Notes: generated by a model not told the origin, from the letters alone. A stretch of DNA of 64,000 bases from Pareuzebyella sediminis (GCF_008367235.1 NZ_VTZS01000003.1:62001-126000); one strand, 5' to 3'. Shown: positions 25,615 through 35,976, numbered from the stretch's first letter. A program made the numbers and translations.

Positions 25615-28035
25615 TTAATTGTTTTCATAAGAATTCTTTTTGAGGTGAATAAATGCTTTGATGGCTTGCTCCATATCCTGGGTTTCTTCATAGCGTTCCA
25701 TAATTTGGGTGTTTTCTTTACCATCAGTCAGGTAGGCAGCATAGACTTCGAGTGGAACTTCCAAGCGGAAGATGTTGCTCTCCTTCCCGATTTTGATGAA
25801 GATTTCAGTGTATTTCCGTTCACCTGTAAGGTTGTTGCGGATGGACTTCAATTGGTTCAGGTCATGGCTTGAGAGGTTGAGGCGCTTTTGAAGTGTGTCG
25901 TAACCTTTCTCATTCCGCAGACTGTAGATGACCTGGGTGTTTTCAAGTATACTGGCCGAAGTGGAATTCTGGGGCAATTGGTTGATGGATTGCAGGATGA
26001 TCCCAATGGCCCCGTTTTGTTTCCGGATGGCCTGATAGTAGAATTCGACACTTTCCAAGACATTAGGAAACTTCAACTGCTTGGCAAACTCATCGAACAG
26101 GATGATGCCCTTTTCGGAACGGTTTTGCCAGATGGTCCGTTGGATGGCCGACTTGATGAGCTTGAGCATCACGGATAGGATTTCCTTGTTGTCCCTGACC
26201 TCATCCAGTTCAAAGATGATGAGCCGTTTGTCCTCGATGGTATAAGTTTGGTCAGTCCCCGAATTAAATAGAAAGCTGTAGGGACCACCTTCCACATATT
26301 CCGATAGGATATGAAGGAAATCATAGGTGCTAAAATGTGCTTCTTTAATCTGCAGTTCTTGGATCAGGTTGTCTTTCCGGTCATCCACAAACTGATAGAG
26401 GGAAGCCAAGGAATGATTCTGTCTGACTTTTTTGTAATAAAGCAGCAACACCTTTTTGATGGCTACTTCTTGCGATTTGGAAGGCCTGTCCGCCGCAAGG
26501 AGTTCCAAGAGAAAAACAGCGAGGTCTTCCAAACGCTCTGGGTTCAGGTCGGATTCCTCAGAGATATAAAAAGGATTGATGCCCAGGTTTTTTCCCTGCT
26601 CGTAACGCAGGATGATATGTTGGTCGGGATAAAGCTTTGCGAATTTGGCATAGGAGCCGCCCAAATCGATAAGTACCAGCCGAACACCCTGCTCAAAATA
26701 CTGTCGTAAGATATTGTTCGCCAAAAAGGATTTGCCTTCCCCTGTTGGGGCGAAAATGGCAAAGTTCCGGGCCTTGATGCGTTTCTTTTGTTCGTCCCAT
26801 ACATCCTTCAGTACCGGGATGTTGTACTGACGGTCATTGAATATGATACCTGTGGCATCGGATGTATAGTTCGTGTTGTTGATATAGAGACATAAGGCAT
26901 GCTTCAAATCTGTTACATAGAGATCTTCGTTGGAAAAGTTGGTGGCATGGCAGGGATGGGAATTCAAAAAGTAATGCTTGCGTTCCGCGCCATTTGGGTA
27001 ATAGGGAAGGATGTCCAACTCCTTAAAACCCGCCTTGATTTGGGATGCAATCCGTTTTACATGTTCGGATTCCGAATGCCAGAAGATGATATTGAGATGT
27101 CCCCGGATGATGCGTGACGAATCATCAGTATTGATTTGGTCAAGAATATGCTGGACCTTTTTGAGGATTACCTTGTTTTGGGAACCGAAATTGGAACTTT
27201 TGCTGAGCTCCTCCACTTTTTTGTCCAAGAGCTTGCGCCATTTGTGTTTGTCATCCAGGTAGAGGATATGATTCACCATGTGGTTCTCGTTAAGGTCAAG
27301 ACCCAGGTCGTCTATAAAACCTTGGTGAAAGTTAAAATCGTCTGAAGTAAACCGCTCATTGGTCTTGCTGCTCTGGACCGCTCCACTAAAACAAGCTTCG
27401 TTGTTGACGGCAATGGCATCAAAGAAATGGTTGCCGATTTCGATTTGTTTCTTATCCAGTAGTACATCGGTATCAAAACCAACATTGAAACCATTGTAAT
27501 AATCGTTTGTATGGTTGAGAATGTCATCAGGTACCATAGGCACCAATGACACGCGTTGGCTGTTATTGACAAAGGAAACGGCATCATTGACGGAAGAGAT
27601 GAACTCCGCCACTTGGACATCTAGTTTTCGATGAAAGCCTTTTTCCGTTTTTCTGAATGGATTGACATATTTGTTGGCGTTGAGAGTTTTGTCCAAGGGC
27701 AGTATAAAGGATAGATAGCTTTGATGGTTCAGGTGTTCCCTGCCCTGAAAATAGTCATGGGTCGCCTTTTCCAAAAAAGTTCGGTTAGGCAATTGTTCGG
27801 CATCGTATCCCACTTTTTGGTAAATGTCCTGTTTATGGATGACCGTGCCCATGGGAAGTGACTTGAATGCTTGAAACCACATGCTGTGCAGTTCCTCGAA
27901 ATCTTGCTTGGAGAGGGAATGGATTTCGGGAAGGACTACTTCATAGCACAAGACCACATTCCCATTGTTTGCAAAGACCACATGGTTTTGGATGTCCAGG
28001 ATGGGATGATGGGAATTCAGGTTGATTTTATGCAT
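25615..28035 (-). CDS. traG: TraG conjugation ATPase (VirB4-like)
   Basis: An 806-residue ATPase that energises the mating channel. Walker A is APTGEGKS (about residue 430) and Walker B is IILFDEFA (about residue 643); the N-terminal half (LDIQNHVVFANNGNVVLCYEV) is the CagE/TrbE/VirB4-like part. It follows traF with an 8-bp overlap and precedes the DUF4141 gene. Length and motifs match complete Bacteroidetes TraG. Confidence 0.95.
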   Translation of the reverse strand: MHKINLNSHHPILDIQNHVVFANNGNVVLCYEVVLPEIHSLSKQDFEELHSMWFQAFKSLPMGTVIHKQDIYQKVGYDAEQLPNRTFLEKATHDYFQGREHLNHQSYLSFILPLDKTLNANKYVNPFRKTEKGFHRKLDVQVAEFISSVNDAVSFVNNSQRVSLVPMVPDDILNHTNDYYNGFNVGFDTDVLLDKKQIEIGNHFFDAIAVNNEACFSGAVQSSKTNERFTSDDFNFHQGFIDDLGLDLNENHMVNHILYLDDKHKWRKLLDKKVEELSKSSNFGSQNKVILKKVQHILDQINTDDSSRIIRGHLNIIFWHSESEHVKRIASQIKAGFKELDILPYYPNGAERKHYFLNSHPCHATNFSNEDLYVTDLKHALCLYINNTNYTSDATGIIFNDRQYNIPVLKDVWDEQKKRIKARNFAIFAPTGEGKSFLANNILRQYFEQGVRLVLIDLGGSYAKFAKLYPDQHIILRYEQGKNLGINPFYISEESDLNPERLEDLAVFLLELLAADRPSKSQEVAIKKVLLLYYKKVRQNHSLASLYQFVDDRKDNLIQELQIKEAHFSTYDFLHILSEYVEGGPYSFLFNSGTDQTYTIEDKRLIIFELDEVRDNKEILSVMLKLIKSAIQRTIWQNRSEKGIILFDEFAKQLKFPNVLESVEFYYQAIRKQNGAIGIILQSINQLPQNSTSASILENTQVIYSLRNEKGYDTLQKRLNLSSHDLNQLKSIRNNLTGERKYTEIFIKIGKESNIFRLEVPLEVYAAYLTDGKENTQIMERYEETQDMEQAIKAFIHLKKNSYENN

Positions 28036-28306
28036 AGGAAAGAGGGCTTAGTTTTTTGTTGCTGATGATGCGTGGGAAAACCTTTTGAACGGAAAGTAAT
28101 TGAGGGGTTTTGGCCCACCGCACCAATACCCCATATAAGAAGGTATTGGTGACAAGCAGGACCACGATGACACTAAAGCTGAAAGAAAATATGATGATTA
28201 ATAGGGAGCCGATTACGGATACCATCATCAGGGCAAAGAGGGAGATGGGAAGTCCCATAATCATGGCCCCCTTACGGATGTTTCGATAGATCTCGTACTT
28301 CTTCAT
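28028..28306 (-). CDS. traF: Conjugative transposon protein TraF (DUF4133)
   Basis: A 92-residue protein with two membrane helices and the typical TraF start KKYEIYRNIRKGAMIMGLP and ending. It resembles VirB3, the partner of the VirB4-like TraG. The ATG at 28306 is preferred, because longer frames extend into traE. It overlaps traG by 8 bp. Confidence 0.9.
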   Translation of the reverse strand: MKKYEIYRNIRKGAMIMGLPISLFALMMVSVIGSLLIIIFSFSFSVIVVLLVTNTFLYGVLVRWAKTPQLLSVQKVFPRIISNKKLSPLSYA

Positions 28307-28307
28307 T

Positions 28308-28595
28308 TTACACCACAATTCCGATGAGGTAGGCAAAGATGCCCACAACCGCCCCGGCAATTAGAACAAAGACCAATACCCGGGTAATGCCTTTTTTAAG
28401 ATCGGCATTTTCGCCGAAGAAGTGTCCGGCATTGAACAGGAAACCTACTAAAAAGATGACACCAAGGATGATGGGGAAGATGGTCCGTATAGTACCAGAA
28501 ATATCATTGACGGAATCCTCGATACCACCGATCTGGGCCAAAATGGAACTGGAAACAAATAATAAAAGAATAGTGATGAAATGTGATTTTCGCAT
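28308..28595 (-). CDS. traE: Conjugative transposon protein TraE (DUF4134)
   Basis: A 95-residue protein with a signal peptide ending near SILA-Q and two further hydrophobic helices (GTIRTIFPIILGVIFLVGF and ITRVLVFVLIAGAVVGIFA), the layout of VirB2-like pilin TraE. It is the first visible gene of the minus-strand tra operon; traF starts 1 bp after its stop. Confidence 0.9.
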   Translation of the reverse strand: MRKSHFITILLLFVSSSILAQIGGIEDSVNDISGTIRTIFPIILGVIFLVGFLFNAGHFFGENADLKKGITRVLVFVLIAGAVVGIFAYLIGIVV

Positions 28596-28905
28596 ATCGT
28601 AAACTGTTTGGGATTACACGGTTTTTGATATGTGAAAAGTAGTGGATAATAAATTTTAAAAAATTGATTATCAGTTATTTGTGAATAAAATAAAATATAG
28701 TTTCGAATGGTTCAATATAGTGTCAGTTGAGATGAAAATGAATGAAATTCCGAAGGTTGATGTTGATAACCACAAAATTTGAGCAAGGAAGGACTTGGGA
28801 AAAAGCCCGATTCAGGCCGTTCCCATGGCTTATAGTGTCCATAAATCTTCAAGAATTAAGTAATCGGTAGACCATTGAATTCATATGACAATCAGAATCA
28901 TTAGA
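28596..28905. other. tra operon promoter region
   Basis: A 310-bp A+T-rich gap between traE and the next minus-strand gene. It must hold the tra operon promoter or be a run-through zone from upstream genes. I find no clear TAnnTTTG box, terminator or repeat in it. Confidence 0.4.
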
Positions 28906-29652
28906 CTATTCATGATCCTTTTTTAAAGGATCGATCTCGTTGGCCTTTTGGGAAGCCCAATTCAAGTATTCCTGAAGTTTTTGTCCCTGGAATTCTTCCT
29001 TATGGTTTAGATTTTTGCCCAGTGTGTTCAAGTAACTCCTAATCATAATAGCTTTTTGATGTTTTTCGGCGTCTAGTATCAATTGATTGAACTTTTCTGC
29101 TTCAAGTGCTTTCTTCTTGGCAATCTCAGCTTCTTTCTCCTTTTGGATACGATTTCTTTCCTCTTGGATGCGCTGCTCTTCCCTGAGATCCGCCCATTGT
29201 CTGCTGTCCTTGTCCAGATATTCATAAATGGTCATCAGGTAATCCTCCAACCTTTTAGTTTTTTTATCCATCCACCCCTTTCGGGCATAGGACCCAATCT
29301 GGAATTCGAGCAGTTCACTTTTTTCATAGCGTTCGCTACCATACCCCAATGCATCCTTGTCCCTTTTCCTGAAATATTTTTGCCTTAGGTTGATCTCAGT
29401 AAGTTGTCCGTACATTTCAATATGGCATCGATTATATTCGAAAGTGATACCATGGCCATTTTCCTCCAAAAGGAAGATTATATCGCTCATGAACCTAAGG
29501 GCTCTCCCCCTCAATTTAGGCTCAACGGATATCGGTAAAAATGAACCATTGTATTTTTGCTTTTCCTCCCAGCTCCTTCGCTCTTTTATTTTATCTAATC
29601 TTTTTAATTCGATTTTTGTTTTTTGAACGAGTGGGTGTAAAGTTTTTTTCAT
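28906..29652 (-). CDS. Hypothetical protein with C-terminal coiled coil
   Basis: A 248-residue basic, charged protein. The N-terminal half has mixed secondary structure (PKLRGRALRFMSDIIFLLEENGH, KGWMDKKTKRLEDYLMTIYEYL). Residues 155-205 form a Glu/Lys/Arg-rich coiled coil (EEQRIQEERNRIQKEKEAEI). No domain recognised. It lies between the Wadjet-like operon and the tra operon on the same strand, 133 bp downstream of jetD. It may be an accessory of that operon or unrelated. Confidence 0.65.
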   Translation of the reverse strand: MKKTLHPLVQKTKIELKRLDKIKERRSWEEKQKYNGSFLPISVEPKLRGRALRFMSDIIFLLEENGHGITFEYNRCHIEMYGQLTEINLRQKYFRKRDKDALGYGSERYEKSELLEFQIGSYARKGWMDKKTKRLEDYLMTIYEYLDKDSRQWADLREEQRIQEERNRIQKEKEAEIAKKKALEAEKFNQLILDAEKHQKAIMIRSYLNTLGKNLNHKEEFQGQKLQEYLNWASQKANEIDPLKKDHE

Positions 29653-29786
29653 AAGTGTAATCCTATAAAATTTTATTAATATGTATTTTCGGGAAGCAAC
29701 TTAAATCGTAAATTTTTTGGATTAGCCAGGCGCAGAAAATATAGAATCAATTTATTGAGAGAGGGTACAAAAATGTTAAAATGGAT

Positions 29787-30746
29787 TTATAAAAGGTCCT
29801 TTATTATTCTAATCAAATCGAATGATTCCTCTTCAATCCACTCCTCCTTTTCAATTAGGGTTTTGATAAGTTGTATATCTCTCTTAGAAAAGTTTTCAAT
29901 TTTGAGTCCAGAAAAGGTTTTTGTTAAATCCCAATGACTGTCATGATAATCAATATAAGTACTTCTTCTTTTATGGGGCTCATTTGGATATAGAAGCTGA
30001 ATATTCTTATTACGTTCCTTAAGTTTCTCGTTAATTCTGGTAAAAATCTCAAGCCCAACTTTATCCCAATCGCAAGAATAATAGATGGGTTTCATTAATT
30101 CATATTCGTCGATATCGTCAATGATCGCGATATTGTTCCCCCCTACATACCACATTTTTACTTGTGCTTCTTTAGCAATCCAAGGTTGCTTTAGAAAGGA
30201 TTTGTTCTCACACATCACAATGGCTTTAGGGCTCTTATTATCAACAACTAATCGCCATTGATTCTCTTTTTTATCTAAGGAGAACCTTTCTATATTTAAT
30301 ATCTTAAATACTGCATCTCTTACGCTTTTTTTGTTTTTTAAATATTTGGATATATCAAAAAATTCGTTTGAGAAATCTTCTATCGTAGTCGGGTTATTTT
30401 TTAACTCTTCTTTATTTTCAGCGATGAGCATTAGGGTTTTAATGTCTTCAATCGAAAACCCTTTATTAGCTGTAGGTTTTATATCATTTTCTATAAGAAA
30501 CCTTTTGGCCTCATCATGAGTTTTTTTAAACTCCTGCTCGTAAAAATCCTCATATTTTTCGGTTGGAATTATAACTTTTATATTATCTGGTTTTAAATCC
30601 AGAATACCCTTATCATGGATTAGGTAGTTAATATATGGATGGCTTTGAATGACTGCTCTTGTTCTTTTAAGATGATACAAATCATCAAGTGCTTTCAACT
30701 CTTTCCAAGTAATATTCTTATTCATCATCTGATAAGGATTGGACAT
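29787..30746 (-). CDS. jetD: Wadjet JetD-like Toprim endonuclease subunit
   Basis: A 319-residue protein whose C-terminal half has a topoisomerase VI-like Toprim pattern: AIVMCENKSFL (catalytic Glu) and YYSCDWDKVGLEIF (DxD), as in the DUF2220 domain of JetD. JetD cleaves circular DNA trapped by the JetABC condensin-like complex. It is shorter than many type I JetD proteins, with a reduced N-terminal arm domain. It overlaps jetC by 29 bp and is the last gene of the operon. Alternative ATGs lie at 30728 and 30725. Confidence 0.8.
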   Translation of the reverse strand: MSNPYQMMNKNITWKELKALDDLYHLKRTRAVIQSHPYINYLIHDKGILDLKPDNIKVIIPTEKYEDFYEQEFKKTHDEAKRFLIENDIKPTANKGFSIEDIKTLMLIAENKEELKNNPTTIEDFSNEFFDISKYLKNKKSVRDAVFKILNIERFSLDKKENQWRLVVDNKSPKAIVMCENKSFLKQPWIAKEAQVKMWYVGGNNIAIIDDIDEYELMKPIYYSCDWDKVGLEIFTRINEKLKERNKNIQLLYPNEPHKRRSTYIDYHDSHWDLTKTFSGLKIENFSKRDIQLIKTLIEKEEWIEEESFDLIRIIKDLL

Positions 30747-33700
30747 ATAGGTCTATATCCTCAGTCACTTCATCTGAAAATATTCCTAGGGGAGGTACAA
30801 AACTATCTACATCTGCCAAATTGTTTTCATTCATAATATAGATATATTGACCATTATAGGTGATTTCTCCAGCAGTTTCAATGGCCATGGTAACAATTTG
30901 ATATTTTTCCTCTTTCGCTAGTTCATGTAGCATATCATAATTACTTCCTAAGCCTTCTGCTTCATCTATTGGCATGATTTTTAATCCATCCCTGCCTTCT
31001 TCCTCAATTAACGAAAGTCTTGCCAGGCATAATAGTGCGTTAGCTGCATAAGTTTGACCATTACTACCAGAATTTACTTCTTCGTTTTCGAGTTTAAGCT
31101 CAAAAACCAAGTCGAAATAAGATTTGGGATTCATTAAATCTTCTGGTTCCACTTTAGTACTACCTCCAAGTTTTCGAAACGCTTTGATCATCATTTCATT
31201 AATGTCAATTTCCTCTCTGAGTTCACTAAACAAACCTGTATAGCTCAACTGGTTGTGCAGCTGCTTCCTGAAAGTTGTCAGCCAATTATCTGGGTAGTGA
31301 ATTGACTTTTTAGATGTCAATGATGCCTTGTTACCGCCGGTTATACCTCTTTTTCCCTTTTTGAGAAAGCTGTCAATTTCATTAATCTTTGTTAGATAAC
31401 CAGAATAGATTTTATAAACATCATTGAATATGCTTCCCAAAATTTCTACTTTTCTGGATCCAATTTCCTGAATGTCTTGAGTTAGTTTATTTAATCTATC
31501 AACTATATCATTTTCAATTAGATCTTCATTGACTTTGGTGCTAGGAAATACAGTTGGTAAAAGATGATTTGCCAATTGCCCAATTGAAGCCGTTTCATCA
31601 TAGGGAAGATCTTTGGTTATCATTTTTAAATACTCGATATAGGAAAGTTGCGCCGAGTTTGCCTTAGATTGAAAAGAATCCCTCCCATCATCTGGATTCT
31701 CATTTTCTTCAATTTTTTCATCAAACTTAAGTGACGATTTAAGTAGTTGTTCGTTTAACCTTTTCGCTTCATCGATTTCATCTTCTGCCAAGCTAAGCTG
31801 CTTCTCTTTCTTCTGAATTTCTACATCCAATTCCTTGATAGTGCCTGAAAATTTATATTTTAATTCGGATAGTTTTTGTTGATTGATTGTGTTTTTATTG
31901 TACGCATTAAAAAATGATTTTTCATCAAAACATTGTTCTTTCAAATACTCAAAGTTCTCAGCCAACCGTTTTTCTTCCACCATAATTTGTTCTTCTATTA
32001 ATTGGTCATCAATAGAAATATCATCTTCAAAAAGTTCGGTCTCTAATTGTTTGGCTCTTTTTTGGTAATTTTCCTGTTGGCTCTTTCTGCTAGTATATTC
32101 TTCATACTGCTTCTTTAAAGAATCATGTTTTAGGAGAATTTTGGTTTTGTTTTTATGTACCTGCAGGTGATATGTAAAAGAATCTTCCGTAATACCTTTC
32201 AAACCTTCATCAATTTTGAATTTGAGTAATTCATCTTTTCTGTTGAAAAGGCCAATATGCTTTTCAAGATTACTATGTTCAAAAAGTTTGTTTTTAAGGT
32301 GTTCTTTATTTTTCTTTTTAACTTTTAGCTTTGACAATTTCTTTTCAACACCTTCCTTTAATTTAGATAGAGAATTTTCAACCTCACTTGGATCTTCAAT
32401 ATTTAAAACTTGATACTCTGAATATGTAATGAACTCATAGACACCATCTAAATTGAGCCAAAATCCATTTTTGGTTCTGTCCTTGATGTTTGAGTCAATA
32501 TTCTGAAATAGATGCTCCGGATACGGGACATACCTTTTGGAATTTTCCTCTAGAGGCTTGATTTTACCGAATTTTTGGAAGTAAATTAAAATACTTTCAA
32601 GGGTATGTGATAGAGGAAATTTTAGATTATCAATAGCCCAATTTACCAAAGTTTCAGGATTGTTCAAATCAGAAAATCTTGATAATGATTCGAGTTCTTC
32701 TATTTCCTTTTCAAGCTCTTTAATTTTTTCGGGGTATTCATTTATTTCTTTTCTGTATTCGGTTAACCAATTGGACACTTTAAAGGAATCCAGAATAGTG
32801 TTGTCAGAAAGGAATTTTATGAATTCTTGTAATTCCGATTTATCATTATTCTTTACCCGCTGAGACGTATACCATTGATTGACTTTTTGTATATCATTAC
32901 CATGAGTAGAAAGCCATTTTTCTACAACTTCAATTTGCAGTTTAGATTGACTAACATCAAAAAATTGTTTTTCCATGTCATCTCCACTTTCATCCTCCTT
33001 AGTCAATTGCTTTACTTTGATTCTAAAATCAAGCAACTCTTTGAAGTTATTTATTTTTAACTTCAAAAGCTCATTTTCAACAAATCTAAGTTCGTCTCTT
33101 TTAATTCTTAGATCTTTAATAATTCTAAGCTTTTCCTCGGTACATTTCCTCTTAAAGCTATTCCAATAGCTGAACTTTTTTATTAGGTAATCTGAGTAGA
33201 TAGTTTTATAGTTTTTTTGTTTTTCAAGAACAGTTTTCAATAATGTCTGCTTTTCATTTATTAGTCTGATTTCTTCAGAATATCTTTTATGCTCATGGAA
33301 ATCATTACTTATATTTTCAACTTCTTCATTGTATTTTTCTTTTATGGCATTTTTATCATCATCACCAAAAAGAAATCTTTTTAAATCCTCGGATTCAGTC
33401 TTAAAACCTTTACCCCTTGAGAAAGACCTTAGAATACTTGCATAAGTTTTGAGAGTTTCATTTTTAGTTATGTCTAACGACAGGATATTATTTGCATAAA
33501 GGATTTGATGGTAGTTTTTTCTTTTGAAGGATTTCATTCTAGCAAACTCAACCTTTTCGCACAGATTCTTTAAGGTATCAATCTTATTATCTATGAGTAG
33601 TTCCTTATTCAAAACAGGCTTGTCCAAAACAGTTAGATTATCCCAATCATAACCATTTTGAATGATGAACATTTCAACCACATTACTTGTTCCTTCAATA

Positions 33701-34014
33701 TAAACTCCAATGACTAGATATTTTTTTGGACTAACTTCAATATTTAGAAATACGTAACCTCTAGATACTGAATGTCCTTTTTTGGAAATTAGCATTCCTT
33801 TGACATCTCTCTGCTTATTATTTCCTTCGGTTGCAGATTTAAATTCACTAGAGCCAATTAAAACCAATTGGATCATATCTGCTATCATACTCTTTCCACT
33901 TCCACTCTCGCCACTGAAATCTGTTCTATAGGGATGGAAAAGATAATCGGCATTAAAATGCTGCTTAATGCCAATGGTGGAAAGACTATATATACGAGGG
34001 TAATTATTCTGCAT
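30718..34014 (-). CDS. jetC: Wadjet JetC-like SMC/MukB-type ATPase
   Basis: A 1,098-residue SMC-like protein. The head is split: Walker A GESGSGKS at residues 35-42, an ABC signature-like SNGQTYAANALLCLARL near 985 and Walker B IMPIDEAEGL near 1015. The middle (about 230-870) is long charged coiled coil with a short hinge. This is the motor that extrudes loops of plasmid DNA in Wadjet. It overlaps jetB by 11 bp and jetD by 29 bp. Confidence 0.88.
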   Translation of the reverse strand: MQNNYPRIYSLSTIGIKQHFNADYLFHPYRTDFSGESGSGKSMIADMIQLVLIGSSEFKSATEGNNKQRDVKGMLISKKGHSVSRGYVFLNIEVSPKKYLVIGVYIEGTSNVVEMFIIQNGYDWDNLTVLDKPVLNKELLIDNKIDTLKNLCEKVEFARMKSFKRKNYHQILYANNILSLDITKNETLKTYASILRSFSRGKGFKTESEDLKRFLFGDDDKNAIKEKYNEEVENISNDFHEHKRYSEEIRLINEKQTLLKTVLEKQKNYKTIYSDYLIKKFSYWNSFKRKCTEEKLRIIKDLRIKRDELRFVENELLKLKINNFKELLDFRIKVKQLTKEDESGDDMEKQFFDVSQSKLQIEVVEKWLSTHGNDIQKVNQWYTSQRVKNNDKSELQEFIKFLSDNTILDSFKVSNWLTEYRKEINEYPEKIKELEKEIEELESLSRFSDLNNPETLVNWAIDNLKFPLSHTLESILIYFQKFGKIKPLEENSKRYVPYPEHLFQNIDSNIKDRTKNGFWLNLDGVYEFITYSEYQVLNIEDPSEVENSLSKLKEGVEKKLSKLKVKKKNKEHLKNKLFEHSNLEKHIGLFNRKDELLKFKIDEGLKGITEDSFTYHLQVHKNKTKILLKHDSLKKQYEEYTSRKSQQENYQKRAKQLETELFEDDISIDDQLIEEQIMVEEKRLAENFEYLKEQCFDEKSFFNAYNKNTINQQKLSELKYKFSGTIKELDVEIQKKEKQLSLAEDEIDEAKRLNEQLLKSSLKFDEKIEENENPDDGRDSFQSKANSAQLSYIEYLKMITKDLPYDETASIGQLANHLLPTVFPSTKVNEDLIENDIVDRLNKLTQDIQEIGSRKVEILGSIFNDVYKIYSGYLTKINEIDSFLKKGKRGITGGNKASLTSKKSIHYPDNWLTTFRKQLHNQLSYTGLFSELREEIDINEMMIKAFRKLGGSTKVEPEDLMNPKSYFDLVFELKLENEEVNSGSNGQTYAANALLCLARLSLIEEEGRDGLKIMPIDEAEGLGSNYDMLHELAKEEKYQIVTMAIETAGEITYNGQYIYIMNENNLADVDSFVPPLGIFSDEVTEDIDLYVQSLSDDE

Positions 34015-34684
34015 TTTTCATCTCATTTATCAAATCATCAATGGTTTCAATTTGAGGTAGGTAGATAATTCGCAGGCGTTCAAACGATGGCATTACTTTG
34101 AATTTATCTTTCTCATCTTCGTTTTCCCACATTAACCAACCCAAGTCCCCAAATTTTTCAAAGGACTTGGATATTACTGCTTCAAATCTTTGGTCACTCA
34201 AGTCCGTTCCCTTATCGGAAGAATTATCATTAATGAGTTTTCTCAATGCATTTTTTTGTTCCTCATATTCTTCATGCAATAGGGTCGTGAATTCAGTTAC
34301 ACTATCTAACTCTATATTTCCATCTAGCTTGGACATTTTTAGGAACAACATTCCTATAATAATATATTCACTCTTTAAATAATCCCTATTGTCGGAAGGT
34401 ACATTTCCTCTCCCATCTTCGTTGAAGTTTAAATAGTAGTAATTGTTAAAATCGGTACCCTCTTTTATGAGATTTAGGTTGAAAAAATCTTTATAATAGT
34501 CCTTTAAGGATTCGTAGTTATCGGACTCGTTTAAAAACCGATATAGATTCACGTTCAATGGATATTCTCTTTGAATATGGATACCACTTCTGAGTGTATA
34601 ATCAAGCTTTGCGAAAACACTTTTTGACTTTCTGTTGCTCAAAAAGGCGTACGGTACTATTTTTTCTGAATTATCATTTTCCAT
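34004..34684 (-). CDS. jetB: Wadjet JetB-like subunit (DUF4194/MukE-like)
   Basis: A 226-residue acidic protein at the position of JetB, the MukE/winged-helix (KITE) subunit: between the kleisin-like and SMC genes, overlapping both by 28 and 11 bp. Sequence features agree with a tandem winged-helix protein (KSEYIIIGMLFLKMSKLDGNIELDSVTEFTTLL; C-terminal RIIYLPQIETIDDLINEM). Identification rests mainly on context and size. Confidence 0.75.
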   Translation of the reverse strand: MENDNSEKIVPYAFLSNRKSKSVFAKLDYTLRSGIHIQREYPLNVNLYRFLNESDNYESLKDYYKDFFNLNLIKEGTDFNNYYYLNFNEDGRGNVPSDNRDYLKSEYIIIGMLFLKMSKLDGNIELDSVTEFTTLLHEEYEEQKNALRKLINDNSSDKGTDLSDQRFEAVISKSFEKFGDLGWLMWENEDEKDKFKVMPSFERLRIIYLPQIETIDDLINEMKNAE

Positions 34685-35976
34685 AAGGATATTCCATTAT
34701 TTATCACGTCATGCACAGGTTCTGTTTCAATGCTCAATTTGTATTGATTCCTATACGTTGCGTTTTTTCTAATGATATTGTGGGCTGTCTTAACGGCGAT
34801 TGGAAGTTGGTCTTCTTCAAGAATTTTGAAGAAAAGGCGGGTGAAGTCCAGATAATGTTTTTCCTCCACTTCTTTAAATATAAAATCGGTCCAGTATCCT
34901 ATTCTTTCTTTATCCCTTTTCCATTTTAGTGTTTTTTCCAATAATTCTTTCCTCTTTTTGAAATCAACTGTTCTTTGAGTGACTTCAATAGGCAGTTTTG
35001 GACTTATTTCTCTTGAGGGAACAACATTGAACTTTAAATTGTCTATAGTAGATTTTACGATTACCCCTGAAAGACTATTGGGAAACTGTATTCGTTTTGT
35101 TCCTTCTTCTTTAACCACAACCGAATGTTGAAGTAAATAGTCAATAAACTTATTAGTTTTTCTATCGAAATTCTTTTTGTTGAAATCGTAAATAAACTCT
35201 CTAATTCTTGGCTTTATTTTTTCTATTCTTTTACTTACTTGCTCTAATTGGCTTCTAGAATTATCATGAAATTTTTGAACCCTGTGAATATTTGAAATGT
35301 TGTTTTCCGCTTTATTCTCTTCAAGAAGACCTATCAAGAGGTCATCTATGTCATAAGAAATTTGAAATGCATTCCTGAGCTCTGATGCTTGTTCCTTGAT
35401 TATTTCCAAACGTATCTCAATACCTTTGAGAATTTCCAATATATTTTGGTCTTCTGAATTTATTCCTGTTTTAAAATCTTTTACGGACTCGTTTACCTGT
35501 TGGTCCAATATTTCGATTTGGGAAGTAAGTTCAGGAAGCCTAATCTCAAAATGGTCTTCAATCCATTCATTGAAATCCCTATTTTCTTCGATATTTTCAG
35601 TGAGACTTTTATGTAATTCTGCAAAGAATCGCTTAATCTTTGCTGGATTATACTTTTCGATTAATCGTTTTTCGATATTCTGACAAAGCTCTAATCCATA
35701 TTTTTTGAATTGGTAGGTTTTCTTTGAGGCATTGCGCCACAGGAAGGACTCTTGAAACCTAAGTATTATTGAATTGTTTCTGTTGTATTCTGTCCGAGAA
35801 CTTTCGTTGCCTTGGTCTTTGTAAACCTTAGTAATAGTTGAAATAATATTCTCTTCTGTAAAGTCTTTATCCTTATATTTTGCATATAGAGAGAGAAGAA
35901 TCAATCCATCATTTTTCTCTGGAATTAATTTTTCATATTGCTCTTTTGCTTCTCTATAGAGGTCAAAGGTATCCAT
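34657..35976 (-). CDS. jetA: Wadjet JetA-like kleisin subunit
   Basis: A 439-residue protein at the position of JetA (MukF-like kleisin): winged-helix-like N-terminus (LILLSLYAKYKDKDFTEENIIS), a central helical bundle with repeated Glu/Lys heptads (residues 150-290) and a C-terminal domain. It does not look like the DUF3375 form of type I JetA, so the system may belong to another Wadjet type. It overlaps jetB by 28 bp and starts 2 bp after the TrlF stop, so trlF-jetABCD is one transcript. Confidence 0.75.
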   Translation of the reverse strand: MDTFDLYREAKEQYEKLIPEKNDGLILLSLYAKYKDKDFTEENIISTITKVYKDQGNESSRTEYNRNNSIILRFQESFLWRNASKKTYQFKKYGLELCQNIEKRLIEKYNPAKIKRFFAELHKSLTENIEENRDFNEWIEDHFEIRLPELTSQIEILDQQVNESVKDFKTGINSEDQNILEILKGIEIRLEIIKEQASELRNAFQISYDIDDLLIGLLEENKAENNISNIHRVQKFHDNSRSQLEQVSKRIEKIKPRIREFIYDFNKKNFDRKTNKFIDYLLQHSVVVKEEGTKRIQFPNSLSGVIVKSTIDNLKFNVVPSREISPKLPIEVTQRTVDFKKRKELLEKTLKWKRDKERIGYWTDFIFKEVEEKHYLDFTRLFFKILEEDQLPIAVKTAHNIIRKNATYRNQYKLSIETEPVHDVINNGISLWKMIIQKK

